Shown: piece after piece, positions 1-6,583 of the stretch
How positions within the stretch are numbered: position 1 is the first letter of the stretch
Layout of the letters: the number at the start of each line of letters is the position of its first letter
NCBI GenBank assembly: GCA_018968785.1
Contig: JAGWZN010000032.1
Coordinates: forward strand, 1 to 7,886
Direction: 5' to 3'
Length of the DNA: 7,886 nt
Source of the DNA: Patescibacteria group bacterium
Lineage (GTDB): Bacteria > Patescibacteriota > UBA1384 > CAILIB01
Notes under the pieces: generated by a model
Told to the model about the DNA's origin: nothing
The model's input: the letters and a program-made list of their open reading frames with translations, nothing else
The model's database searches: none
Translations under genes and position numbers: made by a program

Positions 1-325
1 TACTAGAGATAATTTTTTGTTTTTCGCTATTGCTATTATCGGTAGATTTTGCGATCGCCTTGATCGCAGAAGTGTCCAATCCCCAAAAAGCGAACAGGAT
101 GATAAACTGGGTTATAACTAATATGTAGTTGTACTGGCCATACTCATACGGTCCAATTAATCTTCCGCCAATCGTGGAGATGATAACAGTGGCTCCTAAA
201 ACGACGACTCCGGCCGCAAATGACCAGGAAAGATTACTTAGAAAAAATACCATCTGTTCACTCATCGGGTGACCGAAAAACCGCAGGTGGATCTGCCCTA
301 ACAATCCTATTATCCGTGATCTCAT
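1..325 (-). CDS. Wzx-type polysaccharide flippase (MOP superfamily), N-terminal part, runs off the left edge
   Basis: Reading the - strand from ATG 325-323 gives 108 residues with no stop before the window edge, so the C-terminal part is missing. The family exports lipid-linked repeat units across the inner membrane. Visible features are an amphipathic start (residues 5-20), a first hydrophobic helix (about 33-53), the phrase GRLIGPYEYGQY (54-65), which matches the 'RLLGPEEYGxY' signature after helix 1 of Wzx proteins, a second helix (67-82), and WGLDTSAIKAIAK (81-93), which is also typical. Met 325 follows an in-frame TGA directly, so it is the outermost start. In-frame ATGs at 265 and 253 are alternatives, but the extra N-terminal helix is common in this family. 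No Shine-Dalgarno is visible. The gene is transcribed away from the rest of the cluster. The family call is firm; the substrate is unknown. Confidence 0.85.
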   Translation of the reverse strand, partial: MRSRIIGLLGQIHLRFFGHPMSEQMVFFLSNLSWSFAAGVVVLGATVIISTIGGRLIGPYEYGQYNYILVITQFIILFAFWGLDTSAIKAIAKSTDNSNSEKQKIISS

Positions 326-336
326 TCAATAACCAA

Positions 337-371
337 TTAACGGAATCTGTAGTTTATATATTATACGAAAT
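337..371 (+). promoter_or_regulatory. Candidate promoter for the + strand glycosyltransferase cluster
   Basis: TTAACG (337-342, 4 of 6 to TTGACA), a 16-base spacer and TATTAT (359-364, 5 of 6 to TATAAT) predict a start near 371, about 100 bases before the GT2 start codon. The -10 overlaps the divergent -10 on the other strand (360-365). AT-rich DNA gives chance matches, so this is moderate evidence. Confidence 0.35.
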
Positions 372-388
372 AACTGGCCATAAAAACG
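353..388 (-). promoter_or_regulatory. Candidate promoter for the flippase gene
   Basis: A perfect TATAAT lies on the - strand at 365-360. It predicts a start near 353 and a 28-base leader to ATG 325. At 17-base spacing the -35 position (388-383, CGTTTT) is a poor match, so the call rests on the -10 element and its position. No experimental support. Confidence 0.45.
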
Positions 389-469
389 GTTGGTCTACCT
401 CCTCTTTTATGTTCAGCTAATTTCTGTCAGCCTAAAACTAGCTCTTCACCTAGGTCATCAAATTTGTTC

Positions 470-1504
470 ATGTCTTCTTCACTCCCCCGTATTGCGGTCG
501 TAATTGTGGGTTATAACTCCCGGCAGTACTTGCCGGAATGCTTAGAAACTCTTTTTGCAAGCCGTTATTTACCGGAAAAAGTATTTTTTCTAAGTAATGG
601 ATCCCAAGACGGTAGTGTAGAGTATATTAAGGAGAACTTTCCTCAAGTGGATGTGACCGAAATAGAGGATAATATCGGTTTTGCCGCGGGTAATAATCTT
701 CTCATTCAGAAGGCACTCGCTTTTGGTGTTGACGCGATACTGTTATTGAATCCGGATACCGTGATAAGCGCGACGTGCTTACAGTTACTGGCAAGAGCTT
801 ATCGTCCGGATACCATTTGGCAGCCGCTCGTCTTGTTACATGAAAAAGATCGGAAAACCAAATCGGTAAACAGCTACGGTAATCCGCTTCACTTTCTTGG
901 GTTTAGCTATGCGGGAGGCAATCGACAGCCCATGCCGGCGGGGAGAGGGGGGGAGATAACGTTGGCCAGCGGAGCGGCCGTTCTCATTCCGAGAGCTGTC
1001 TTTGAACGTATTGGCATCTTTGAAGAATGTTTTTTTATGTATCATGAAGACGTGGATTTTTCCTGGAGAGCGCGGATGAGCGGGTATAATATTCGGTCAC
1101 TGTATTCTGCTCAGGTTTGGCATAAGTACGCATACTCTCGAAACAGCCGAAAGTTTTACTATGTTGAAAGGAATAGATTGTTATTTATTCTAAAAAATTA
1201 CGAAATTAGAACAATACTTTTCCTCCTCCCGTTTGGTATTTTGACTGAACTTTTCCTTTTATTGTATTCGATTACCCAAAAAGCTTTTTGGGCTAAGTTA
1301 TTCAGTTGGGGTGGGGTTATCGCGCTGTTACCATATATTTTAAAAAAGAGAGCTTCTGTTCAGCGATTTCGCACTATGAGTGATAAAAACCTAGCTCGAT
1401 TCATGATTACAAATCTAAGATTTTCAGAACTCAAATCCTGGCCGGTCGATCTATATAACCTGCTGTCAAAGCTATATTGGGTGTTGATTCGTCGAAGTCT
1501 ATGA
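470..1504 (+). CDS. GT2 glycosyltransferase, WbbL/rhamnosyltransferase-like
   Basis: 344 residues from ATG 470. It is a GT-A fold family 2 enzyme that transfers a nucleotide-activated sugar during repeat-unit assembly on the cytoplasmic face. Visible features are an N-terminal nucleotide-binding strand with VVIVGYNS (about 10-17), DNIGFAAGNN (67-76), the metal-binding DxD-like NPDT (94-97), ASGAAVLIPRAVF (166-178) and the catalytic-region HEDVDFSWR (192-200). Two hydrophobic segments follow (about 249-268 and 280-290), suggesting membrane association. These motifs are shared with O-antigen rhamnosyltransferases, and the rml genes downstream fit that donor, but specificity cannot be read from sequence. 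TTG 464 is in frame two codons upstream and is better spaced from AGGT (452-455), so it is a real alternative start. Part of the gene (1141-1260) is only about 29% GC, and a G7 tract lies at 947-953. Confidence 0.88.
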   Translation: MSSSLPRIAVVIVGYNSRQYLPECLETLFASRYLPEKVFFLSNGSQDGSVEYIKENFPQVDVTEIEDNIGFAAGNNLLIQKALAFGVDAILLLNPDTVISATCLQLLARAYRPDTIWQPLVLLHEKDRKTKSVNSYGNPLHFLGFSYAGGNRQPMPAGRGGEITLASGAAVLIPRAVFERIGIFEECFFMYHEDVDFSWRARMSGYNIRSLYSAQVWHKYAYSRNSRKFYYVERNRLLFILKNYEIRTILFLLPFGILTELFLLLYSITQKAFWAKLFSWGGVIALLPYILKKRASVQRFRTMSDKNLARFMITNLRFSELKSWPVDLYNLLSKLYWVLIRRSL

Positions 1505-1624
1505 CCGGTCTCTTTATTGACAGCAAGTGGTTGGGGTAGAATGAAGGAAATGACTCGGTACTGAGAACTAGTTCATGGAATCTCCACGAATATTTCTCAC
1601 GATTAGAGAAAGATCGAAGCGCTC
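1503..1624. other. Leader region between GT2 and the GT-C-like gene
   Basis: About 120 bases without a recognised gene. It holds a candidate promoter (1517-1542), a 10-bp perfect palindrome GAACTAGTTC (1565-1574) and a 17-codon frame (ATG 1575 to TGA 1628). That frame's stop overlaps the ATG of the next gene. GACCGGTC (1503-1510) is an 8-bp palindrome at the GT2 stop but has no U-tract, so I do not call a terminator. Confidence 0.5.
1517..1542 (+). promoter_or_regulatory. Candidate promoter upstream of the GT-C-like gene, short spacer
   Basis: A perfect TTGACA (1517-1522) and TAGAAT (1537-1542, 5 of 6) are separated by only 14 bases, shorter than the usual 16-18. It would start transcription near 1549 and leave a leader of about 75 bases. 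Both hexamers are good but the spacing is poor, so it may be weak or activator-dependent. Confidence 0.35.
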
Positions 1625-3061
1625 ATGATAAAGGGTCGAAAAAGCAGTGTAGCGTTGGTTATCAAGTTTATAGGCGTTCTCAGCCTATTTTTTCTGGTCG
1701 TATCCTATACGGTGGACCTGGCTTTTCGCTATCCGTCCGCTCCGGGTGGTGATCTGTATAATCATTACTTGTTTATTGTTGATCTACAGAAATACGGTCT
1801 CTCCCATTTCTTTACCTCATATCCCCGACTGTTTCACTTAATTGTCCTACTGGGTATGAAGGTTACCGATCTGCCGGCGCTCAAAGTAATGCTCTACCTT
1901 GTTCCGATCGTCCTACTCGGGGTAGCTTTGGCGGCGGCTTGGGTAGCTTACCTGTTAGCTGGCGAATGGGCGGCACTGCTGGCTTTCCTTATTCTACTCT
2001 TTGTCTCAGGTCAGCCGCTCCAGACCCTATATGACGGCGGTTTTCCTAACGTTATTGCTGCCGGCATCTGGCTGCCGCTCTGGGTCGGTTCGACCTCGCT
2101 GTACCTCAGTCACCGCAACTGGAAATGGTTAGGAGCAAGCCTACTATTTGCGCTGCTCACCCTGGCAACCCATCACTTCAGCCTGGCCTATCTTTTGGTG
2201 TTGTTTTTGTTACTGGTACTACGGTATGGCTGGCGACAATGGTACTACTGGCTGGCACTGATTCTAATAGGGGGGGCGCTCATTTGGACTCCGCTCGGTC
2301 AGCCATTTAAAGCCATTCTCAATGGTGTGGCGAGCTTTGGGGGTGCTTTCCCTTGGATTCATCTTGTCGGCAAACTGGCTAACTCCGATGCTATCTGGCG
2401 ATATGCGGATTACGCGGTCGGCATCGGTAGCTTGCAAGTGTATTTGGGATTAGCCGGCCTGATAGTACTGGCAATTTGGATGAGCAGTCGAAAGAAAGAT
2501 TCAGTGCTACCGTACCTAGTTTTCTGCTGGATAGTGCTATTGCTGATCGGTTCGCGGATTGAAGCGCTCGGGTTTCCGGTTCGGGTGGCGCGGGATGCTG
2601 GCGTACCGCTGGCTATTTCGGCGGCGGTGTTCATTATGGTGTTGTGGCGGATGTGTAAAAGCTTAGCGGCACGGGTGGGAATTGTGGCGCTCTGTATCGC
2701 CCTGACCTTACCACAGACGATCGGCCGGTTCTACCGGTTATTACATTATGAGCCGACGATGCAGTATACTACGGCTGATCAGGAAGCAGTTGATCGGACC
2801 GGCGACGCGCCGACGGTAGTGCTAAACCAACTTTTGCCGACTACTATCCGCTCCAGTATCACTACGGTGAACCCAATGATTCATACGGCTGTTGGTCAGG
2901 AAAACCTACGGACAGATTTAGCAGATGCCGAATACGTTTTCTTTGATATTCCTAATGGCGATCCAGATGACTACTCCCGATGGCTTGAGTCGAACGGTTT
3001 CCAGCTCCTGGTGATTTATGGCGATCCGCTGAAAACAGTTCATCTCTTTCAGCGGAAATGA
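1625..3061 (+). CDS. Multi-pass membrane protein, probable GT-C-type glycosyltransferase
   Basis: 478 residues, mostly hydrophobic, with roughly ten membrane segments. The first (about 9-31) is followed by an exterior loop with PGGDLYNHY (40-48). An acidic residue, here D43, in the first outer loop is where GT-C enzymes place their catalytic acid. THHFSLAY (181-188) may be a further functional loop. The last ~115 residues are a soluble domain, probably outside the membrane. GT-C enzymes take sugars from polyprenyl-phosphate donors, and a polyprenyl-phosphate glycosyltransferase is encoded at 4822-5550, which supports the role. A polymerase (Wzy) function cannot be excluded, because both are large, divergent multi-pass proteins. 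ATG 1625 has no clear Shine-Dalgarno. A G7 tract lies at 2270-2276. Membrane protein: certain. GT-C: inferred. Confidence 0.7.
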   Translation: MIKGRKSSVALVIKFIGVLSLFFLVVSYTVDLAFRYPSAPGGDLYNHYLFIVDLQKYGLSHFFTSYPRLFHLIVLLGMKVTDLPALKVMLYLVPIVLLGVALAAAWVAYLLAGEWAALLAFLILLFVSGQPLQTLYDGGFPNVIAAGIWLPLWVGSTSLYLSHRNWKWLGASLLFALLTLATHHFSLAYLLVLFLLLVLRYGWRQWYYWLALILIGGALIWTPLGQPFKAILNGVASFGGAFPWIHLVGKLANSDAIWRYADYAVGIGSLQVYLGLAGLIVLAIWMSSRKKDSVLPYLVFCWIVLLLIGSRIEALGFPVRVARDAGVPLAISAAVFIMVLWRMCKSLAARVGIVALCIALTLPQTIGRFYRLLHYEPTMQYTTADQEAVDRTGDAPTVVLNQLLPTTIRSSITTVNPMIHTAVGQENLRTDLADAEYVFFDIPNGDPDDYSRWLESNGFQLLVIYGDPLKTVHLFQRK

Positions 3062-3086
3062 TAATATGGTATCCTTCAGTTATACT
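3058..3086 (+). promoter_or_regulatory. Weak candidate promoter before the Wzz-like gene
   Basis: ATGATA (3058-3063, 4 of 6 to TTGACA), a 17-base spacer and TATACT (3081-3086, 5 of 6) predict a start near 3093 and a leader of about 14 bases to ATG 3107. It sits in the 45-base gap after the GT-C-like gene. Simple read-through from upstream is equally plausible. Confidence 0.25.
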
Positions 3087-3106
3087 TTTATTAAGCAGAC
3101 GGACAT

Positions 3107-3724
3107 ATGCAGAATTTTAATATTTTTCGATTGTTAGCGAAATACTGGTGGTTAATTATCCTTATTACCGGTGTGGTTTTCCTGGCGGCTTGGGGAAGCT
3201 ATAAGCACCAGGCGGTCAGCTCATTTGGTTCGATCGCCACGACCGTGCAAGTCAGCCGTTCGTATCCGAATACCGGCCAATTGGTGCTGCAGGCGGAGAC
3301 GATCTCCGATGCTCAAACGATGGTTGCCACTACCCAATCCTGGCTGAATGACCCTTCTACCGTCAGTGATATTCTAAAGGCCGCGAAGGTAACCCCTGCC
3401 GATAGCAGCCTAGCCGGTCTGGCTAAGGTATTTAAAATTGTTTCCACGGTTCCCAACTCTTTGACTTACCAGGTTGAATACACGGGTGCTAGTGCCGATG
3501 AAGTCTCCCGGGTGTTCCAGGCAATGCAGACCGTGATGAACCAGCGGCGGGATGAATACAACCAGCGTCAGCCAATCGGCATTAAAGTGAACTTAACTTA
3601 TTCCGATACTTTTGTAACCAATCAGAACTCCAGTCTGCCGCTTACTCCAATTGCCGGGTTGGCTGTCGGCTTGATATTCTCCGTGATAATAGTGGCGGTG
3701 ATTGATCGTAAACGCAGTCGTTAA
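3107..3724 (+). CDS. Short Wzz/chain-length-determinant-like protein, two membrane segments
   Basis: 205 residues with the topology of polysaccharide co-polymerases. There is a short cytoplasmic N-terminus, a first helix (about 13-30), an exterior domain of about 145 residues, and a second helix (about 180-199) preceded by a proline pair in LPLTPI (177-182), followed by a short basic tail (RKRSR). Such proteins set chain length of Wzy-made polymers. It is much shorter than E. coli WzzB (roughly 325 residues), lacks an obvious long coiled coil, and has no C-terminal tyrosine kinase domain or Tyr-rich tail. The stop TAA (3722-3724) is followed at once by the ATG of the next gene, which implies cotranscription. 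ATG 3107 has only a weak GGA upstream. The family call rests on topology and context more than on sequence identity; it could be another Wzz-domain anchor protein. Confidence 0.68.
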   Translation: MQNFNIFRLLAKYWWLIILITGVVFLAAWGSYKHQAVSSFGSIATTVQVSRSYPNTGQLVLQAETISDAQTMVATTQSWLNDPSTVSDILKAAKVTPADSSLAGLAKVFKIVSTVPNSLTYQVEYTGASADEVSRVFQAMQTVMNQRRDEYNQRQPIGIKVNLTYSDTFVTNQNSSLPLTPIAGLAVGLIFSVIIVAVIDRKRSR

Positions 3725-4825
3725 ATGATTGTCGGTGTTGACGGACGGGAGGTGTGTGATCAACCGGCCGGTAAGGGGCAGTATTTGTTGCGGATTCTCT
3801 CACATTGGCGCACTGATCCCGGGCTGCAGCTGGTAATATATCTGCGTCCCGGCCAGAAACTGCCTTCCTTACTAAGCGATGGACCGGCTCCTCGAGCGGT
3901 TGCGGTGGGAGGGTGGTCGCCGGCCTGGCATTATACGGTTTCCCGTCGGCTAAAAAAAGATGGGATTGAGGTGTTTTTCGCGGCATTAAGCTATCAATCG
4001 GCTGTGTGGAACGCGGTTCCGACGGTAACTGTTGTGCATGACCTGGCCGTTTTTCGACTGGCGGGTATGGCCGTGCATAATCGCAACGCCTGGCTGATTG
4101 AGCACCTCTTCCTGAAACGGTGTATGCGGCGGTCAGCGGCGGTTATTACCGTCTCGGAGTCGGGGAAAAACGATCTGTTACAGCTTACGTCAATCGATCC
4201 GAAGAAAGTGCGGGTTATCTCTGAGGCGCCACTGCTGACGGAGGAGAAGCAGGCTAATAATCAGCCGGTTCCTATGGCCGGGCGGGAACCGTTCTTCCTG
4301 TTTGTCGGTACTTTGCAGCCGCGCAAGAACATCGGCGGTATTTTAAAGGCGTTTGCCACGTTGCCTAGGGAAATCCGGGCTCGGTATACCCTGAAATTAG
4401 CGGGAAAGCCGGGTTGGGGCGGGGAGGATTATCCGGAGCTAGCGACTCAGTTGGGCATCGCCGGTCAGACGCAGTTCTTGGGGTACGTTTCAGATGAACA
4501 GTTGGCGGAACTGTACCGGAAAGCGACTCTCCTGGTCTACCCCAGTTTTTATGAAGGGTTCGGCTTGCCGGTAATTGAGGCGCTGGCGGTGGGGACGCCG
4601 GTAGTAACCAGTACCGTTTCTTCGCTGCCGGAAGTATTGGGCGACGGGGGCATCGCCTGCGATCCCGGTGATCCGGCCGGGATTGCCCGCGCTATTCAAG
4701 AAATTATCAGCGATGCGCGGCAGTATGAGAAATACAGCCGGGCCGGCTACCGGTTCGCGGAGAGATTTAGTTGGGAAAAAGCCGCGCAACAAACCAAAGC
4801 AGTAATCGCCGAAGTTATCCGATGA
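3725..4825 (+). CDS. GT4 family glycosyltransferase (GT-B fold)
   Basis: 366 residues, the usual length for family 4. The N-terminal Rossmann domain has an acceptor-side glycine loop PAGKGQYLLRIL (14-25), VHDLAVF (104-110) and ITVSES (141-146). The C-terminal donor-binding domain starts at FVGTLQPRKN (193-202) with the phosphate-contacting Arg200 and Lys201, and carries the family's E-x7-E pair at Glu277 and Glu285 within YPSFYEGFGLPVIEA. Enzymes with this 'GTLxPRKN' form include mannosyl- and rhamnosyltransferases of O-antigen clusters; the sugar is not determinable here. The start codon directly abuts the upstream stop, and the last codons overlap the next gene as ATGA, so translation is probably coupled on both sides. 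There is no clear Shine-Dalgarno. An A7 run (3952-3958) lies in frame near codon 76. Confidence 0.92.
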   Translation: MIVGVDGREVCDQPAGKGQYLLRILSHWRTDPGLQLVIYLRPGQKLPSLLSDGPAPRAVAVGGWSPAWHYTVSRRLKKDGIEVFFAALSYQSAVWNAVPTVTVVHDLAVFRLAGMAVHNRNAWLIEHLFLKRCMRRSAAVITVSESGKNDLLQLTSIDPKKVRVISEAPLLTEEKQANNQPVPMAGREPFFLFVGTLQPRKNIGGILKAFATLPREIRARYTLKLAGKPGWGGEDYPELATQLGIAGQTQFLGYVSDEQLAELYRKATLLVYPSFYEGFGLPVIEALAVGTPVVTSTVSSLPEVLGDGGIACDPGDPAGIARAIQEIISDARQYEKYSRAGYRFAERFSWEKAAQQTKAVIAEVIR

Positions 4826-5550
4826 GCGATATTCCCTATCTGTCGGTAATCATTCCGGCTTATAATGAAGCGGAAAGGCTGCCGGAGACTCTGGTACTTC
4901 TCAAGGACTTTTTGGAGCGGCAAGAGTACCCAAGTGAGGTGATTGTCGTAGATGACGGTAGCAAGGATCGTACGGTTGAATTGGCTAAAGAAATCCAGAA
5001 CCGATTTCCTGAGCTGCGAATCATCGAGAATGCTCAAAACCGGGGAAAAGGAGCGGTAGTGCGGCAGGGTATTCTGGCGGCTCGGGGTCGGTACCGTCTA
5101 TTTATGGACGCCGATAACTCTACTCCGGCTACGGAGATTCCTCATCTTCTGAAGGAAGTGCCGAAGTACGAGGTGGTAATCGGGTCGCGGTATTTGCATA
5201 AAGACAGCATAAAAATTAAGCAGTCTTGGAAGCGCCGTGTTCTGTCCCGAGCCGGTAACTTTTTAATCCAACTGCTGGCGTTGCCGGGTATTAAAGATAC
5301 CCAGTGCGGATTTAAGCTCTTCTCGTCGGAAGCGGCGGGGCGGATCTTTTCCCGCCAAACCATGACCGGCTGGTCGTTCGATTTTGAGCTACTGGCTATC
5401 GCCAAACAGTTGGGGTATGTTATAAAAGAAGTGCCAGTGGACTGGTTTGACGCCAAACAGTCTACCCTGCGCGCGTCGCGGGCGTACTCCAGTTCCTTGC
5501 GCGATCTGCTGATTCTGCGGTCGCGGCTGCGGCAACATTTTTATCATTGA
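4822..5550 (+). CDS. ALG5/DPM1-like polyprenyl-phosphate glycosyltransferase (GT2)
   Basis: 242 residues. The enzyme likely transfers glucose or a related sugar from a nucleotide donor to undecaprenyl phosphate on the cytoplasmic side. Motifs are VIIPAYNEAERLPETL (9-24), VVDDGSKDRT (42-51), RGKGAVVRQG (74-83), the metal-binding DADNST (96-101), GSRY (121-124), DTQCGFKLF (159-167) and WSFDFELL (184-191). The order and wording match eukaryotic ALG5 and archaeal/bacterial dolichyl-phosphate glucose synthases more than DPM1. No C-terminal membrane helices are present, unlike ArnC or GtrB proteins. The frame is open from a TTG at 4771, but ATG 4822 in the ATGA overlap puts the first motif at the usual distance from the N-terminus. 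The expected partner is a GT-C enzyme such as the one at 1625. Confidence 0.87.
   Translation: MSDIPYLSVIIPAYNEAERLPETLVLLKDFLERQEYPSEVIVVDDGSKDRTVELAKEIQNRFPELRIIENAQNRGKGAVVRQGILAARGRYRLFMDADNSTPATEIPHLLKEVPKYEVVIGSRYLHKDSIKIKQSWKRRVLSRAGNFLIQLLALPGIKDTQCGFKLFSSEAAGRIFSRQTMTGWSFDFELLAIAKQLGYVIKEVPVDWFDAKQSTLRASRAYSSSLRDLLILRSRLRQHFYH
5542..5547 (+). promoter_or_regulatory. Possible -10 element just before rmlB
   Basis: TATCAT (5 of 6 to TATAAT) lies in the last codons of the upstream gene. Its predicted start is near 5554, next to ATG 5555, which would give a nearly leaderless rmlB transcript. No -35 is recognisable (5519-5524 is GGTCGC), so this is a weak call. Confidence 0.2.
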
Positions 5551-5554
5551 TGTA

Positions 5555-6583
5555 ATGAGTTTTATGAAGATATTAGTAACCGGTGGTGCCGGGTTTATCG
5601 GCAGTAACTTCATTCTCTACTGGTTGAAGCGTCATCCGGAAGATGAGGTGGTGAATCTGGACGTTCTTACCTATGCCGGAAATCTTCTGAATCTAAAAGA
5701 GGTGGAAAATCAGCAAAACTACCGGTTCGTTAAAGGTGATATTACGGACACGGCGGCGGTAACGGAAGCGATGCGGGGCGTGGAAACGGTGGTCCACTTC
5801 GCGGCGGAGTCGCATGTTGATCGCTCGATCCTGGAGCCGGCGGCATTTGTGAAAACGAACGTATTGGGGACCCAGGTGTTGTTGGACGCCGCCTTGAAGC
5901 TGGGAGTAAAACGGTTTCATCATATCTCTACCGATGAAGTGTTCGGCAGCCTGGAGCTGGGATCGGATCAAAAGTTTAACGAAGAGACGCCGTACCGTCC
6001 GTGCAGTCCGTATTCAGCATCCAAAGCCGGTTCCGACATGCTGGTACGGGCCTATGCCCATACCTACGGCTTGCCGGTGACGATAAGCAACTGCTCTAAT
6101 AACTACGGTCCGTTCCAATTTCCGGAAAAGCTGATCCCGCTGATGCTAATGAACGCTCTGGCCGATCAACCGCTTCCCGTGTATGGTGACGGTTTGAACG
6201 TGCGGGACTGGATTTACGTGGAGGATCACTGTCGGGCAATCGAACTGATTTTGGCAGCCGGACGGATCGGCGAGACCTACTGCGTTGGCGGCCATTCGGA
6301 AATGGCGAATATCGACGTGGTTAAAGAGTTGTTGAAAACTCTTGGTAAACCGGAACGTTTGATCCGGTTTGTTAAGGATCGTCCGGGACACGACCGGCGG
6401 TACGCAATTGACGACCAAAAGATTAGGGATGAGTTAGGCTATCGGCCCGCCCATACCTTTGAAGAAGGGCTGCGTGCCACAATTGACTGGTACCGAGAGA
6501 ATGAAGAGTGGGTGCGGCAGGTAATGGATAAAGAGTATCAACAGTATTATCAGCAACAGTACGGTGAGAAAGGGCCGGTATGA
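5555..6583 (+). CDS. rmlB: dTDP-glucose 4,6-dehydratase
   Basis: 342 residues, close to the family length of about 340-360. It converts dTDP-glucose to dTDP-4-keto-6-deoxyglucose with bound NAD, the second step of L-rhamnose synthesis. Extended short-chain dehydrogenase features are all present: TGGAGFIG (9-16) for NAD binding, FAAESHVDRSI (82-92), the dehydratase triad STDEVFG with Thr126, Asp127 and Glu128, and YSASK with Tyr153 and Lys157. NCSNNYGPFQFPEKLIP, VYGDGLNVRDWIYVEDH and the late RPGHDRRYAID are signature phrases of RmlB. ATG 5555 is four bases after the upstream stop. ATG 5564, giving MKILVTGG, is an equally acceptable start and is common for this family. The stop overlaps the rmlC start as ATGA. 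Function is as sure as sequence alone allows. Confidence 0.96.
   Translation: MSFMKILVTGGAGFIGSNFILYWLKRHPEDEVVNLDVLTYAGNLLNLKEVENQQNYRFVKGDITDTAAVTEAMRGVETVVHFAAESHVDRSILEPAAFVKTNVLGTQVLLDAALKLGVKRFHHISTDEVFGSLELGSDQKFNEETPYRPCSPYSASKAGSDMLVRAYAHTYGLPVTISNCSNNYGPFQFPEKLIPLMLMNALADQPLPVYGDGLNVRDWIYVEDHCRAIELILAAGRIGETYCVGGHSEMANIDVVKELLKTLGKPERLIRFVKDRPGHDRRYAIDDQKIRDELGYRPAHTFEEGLRATIDWYRENEEWVRQVMDKEYQQYYQQQYGEKGPV
6569..6574 (+). promoter_or_regulatory. Shine-Dalgarno-like site of rmlC
   Basis: AAAGGG lies five bases before ATG 6580, inside the end of rmlB. It is the clearest ribosome binding site in the cluster, and it supports ATG 6580 with the ATGA overlap over any later start. Confidence 0.5.

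Larger units (their letters stand above)
326..469. other. Divergent intergenic region between flippase and GT2 genes
   Basis: This 144-base stretch separates the divergent genes. It contains the overlapping candidate promoters, an AT-rich core (351-366) and an 8-bp palindrome ACCTAGGT (448-455) just before the GT2 start. The + strand is open from 220 to 420, but that frame is antisense to the flippase for half its length and has no recognisable protein character. No terminator-like hairpin is seen. Confidence 0.6.

Noticed and set aside
220..420. + strand open frame of 66 codons at the left end
   Set aside because: About half of it is antisense to the flippase reading frame, which has clear family motifs; the rest lies over the divergent promoters. 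No domain-like character.
464..469. TTG start giving two extra residues on the GT2 protein
   Set aside because: Possible and better spaced from AGGT, but ATG 470 is the stronger codon and the N-terminal motif position does not distinguish them. Kept as an alternative only.
836..1045. Antisense open frame inside the GT2 gene
   Set aside because: Shadow frame of a gene with convincing motifs; no start signal or family features. The same applies to other antisense frames over the GT4, rmlB and rmlC genes.
1503..1510. GACCGGTC palindrome at the GT2 stop as a terminator
   Set aside because: Only four base pairs per arm, no loop space and no U-tract, so it is not a credible intrinsic terminator.
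3642..3986. 114-codon antisense frame over the Wzz/GT4 junction
   Set aside because: It crosses two well-supported genes, its composition (Arg, Pro, Gln rich) is typical of a shadow frame, and no promoter was seen for it.
4771..4821. Upstream TTG extension of the ALG5-like protein
   Set aside because: It would overlap the GT4 gene by 55 bases and add 17 residues of low-quality sequence before a normal N-terminus at ATG 4822.
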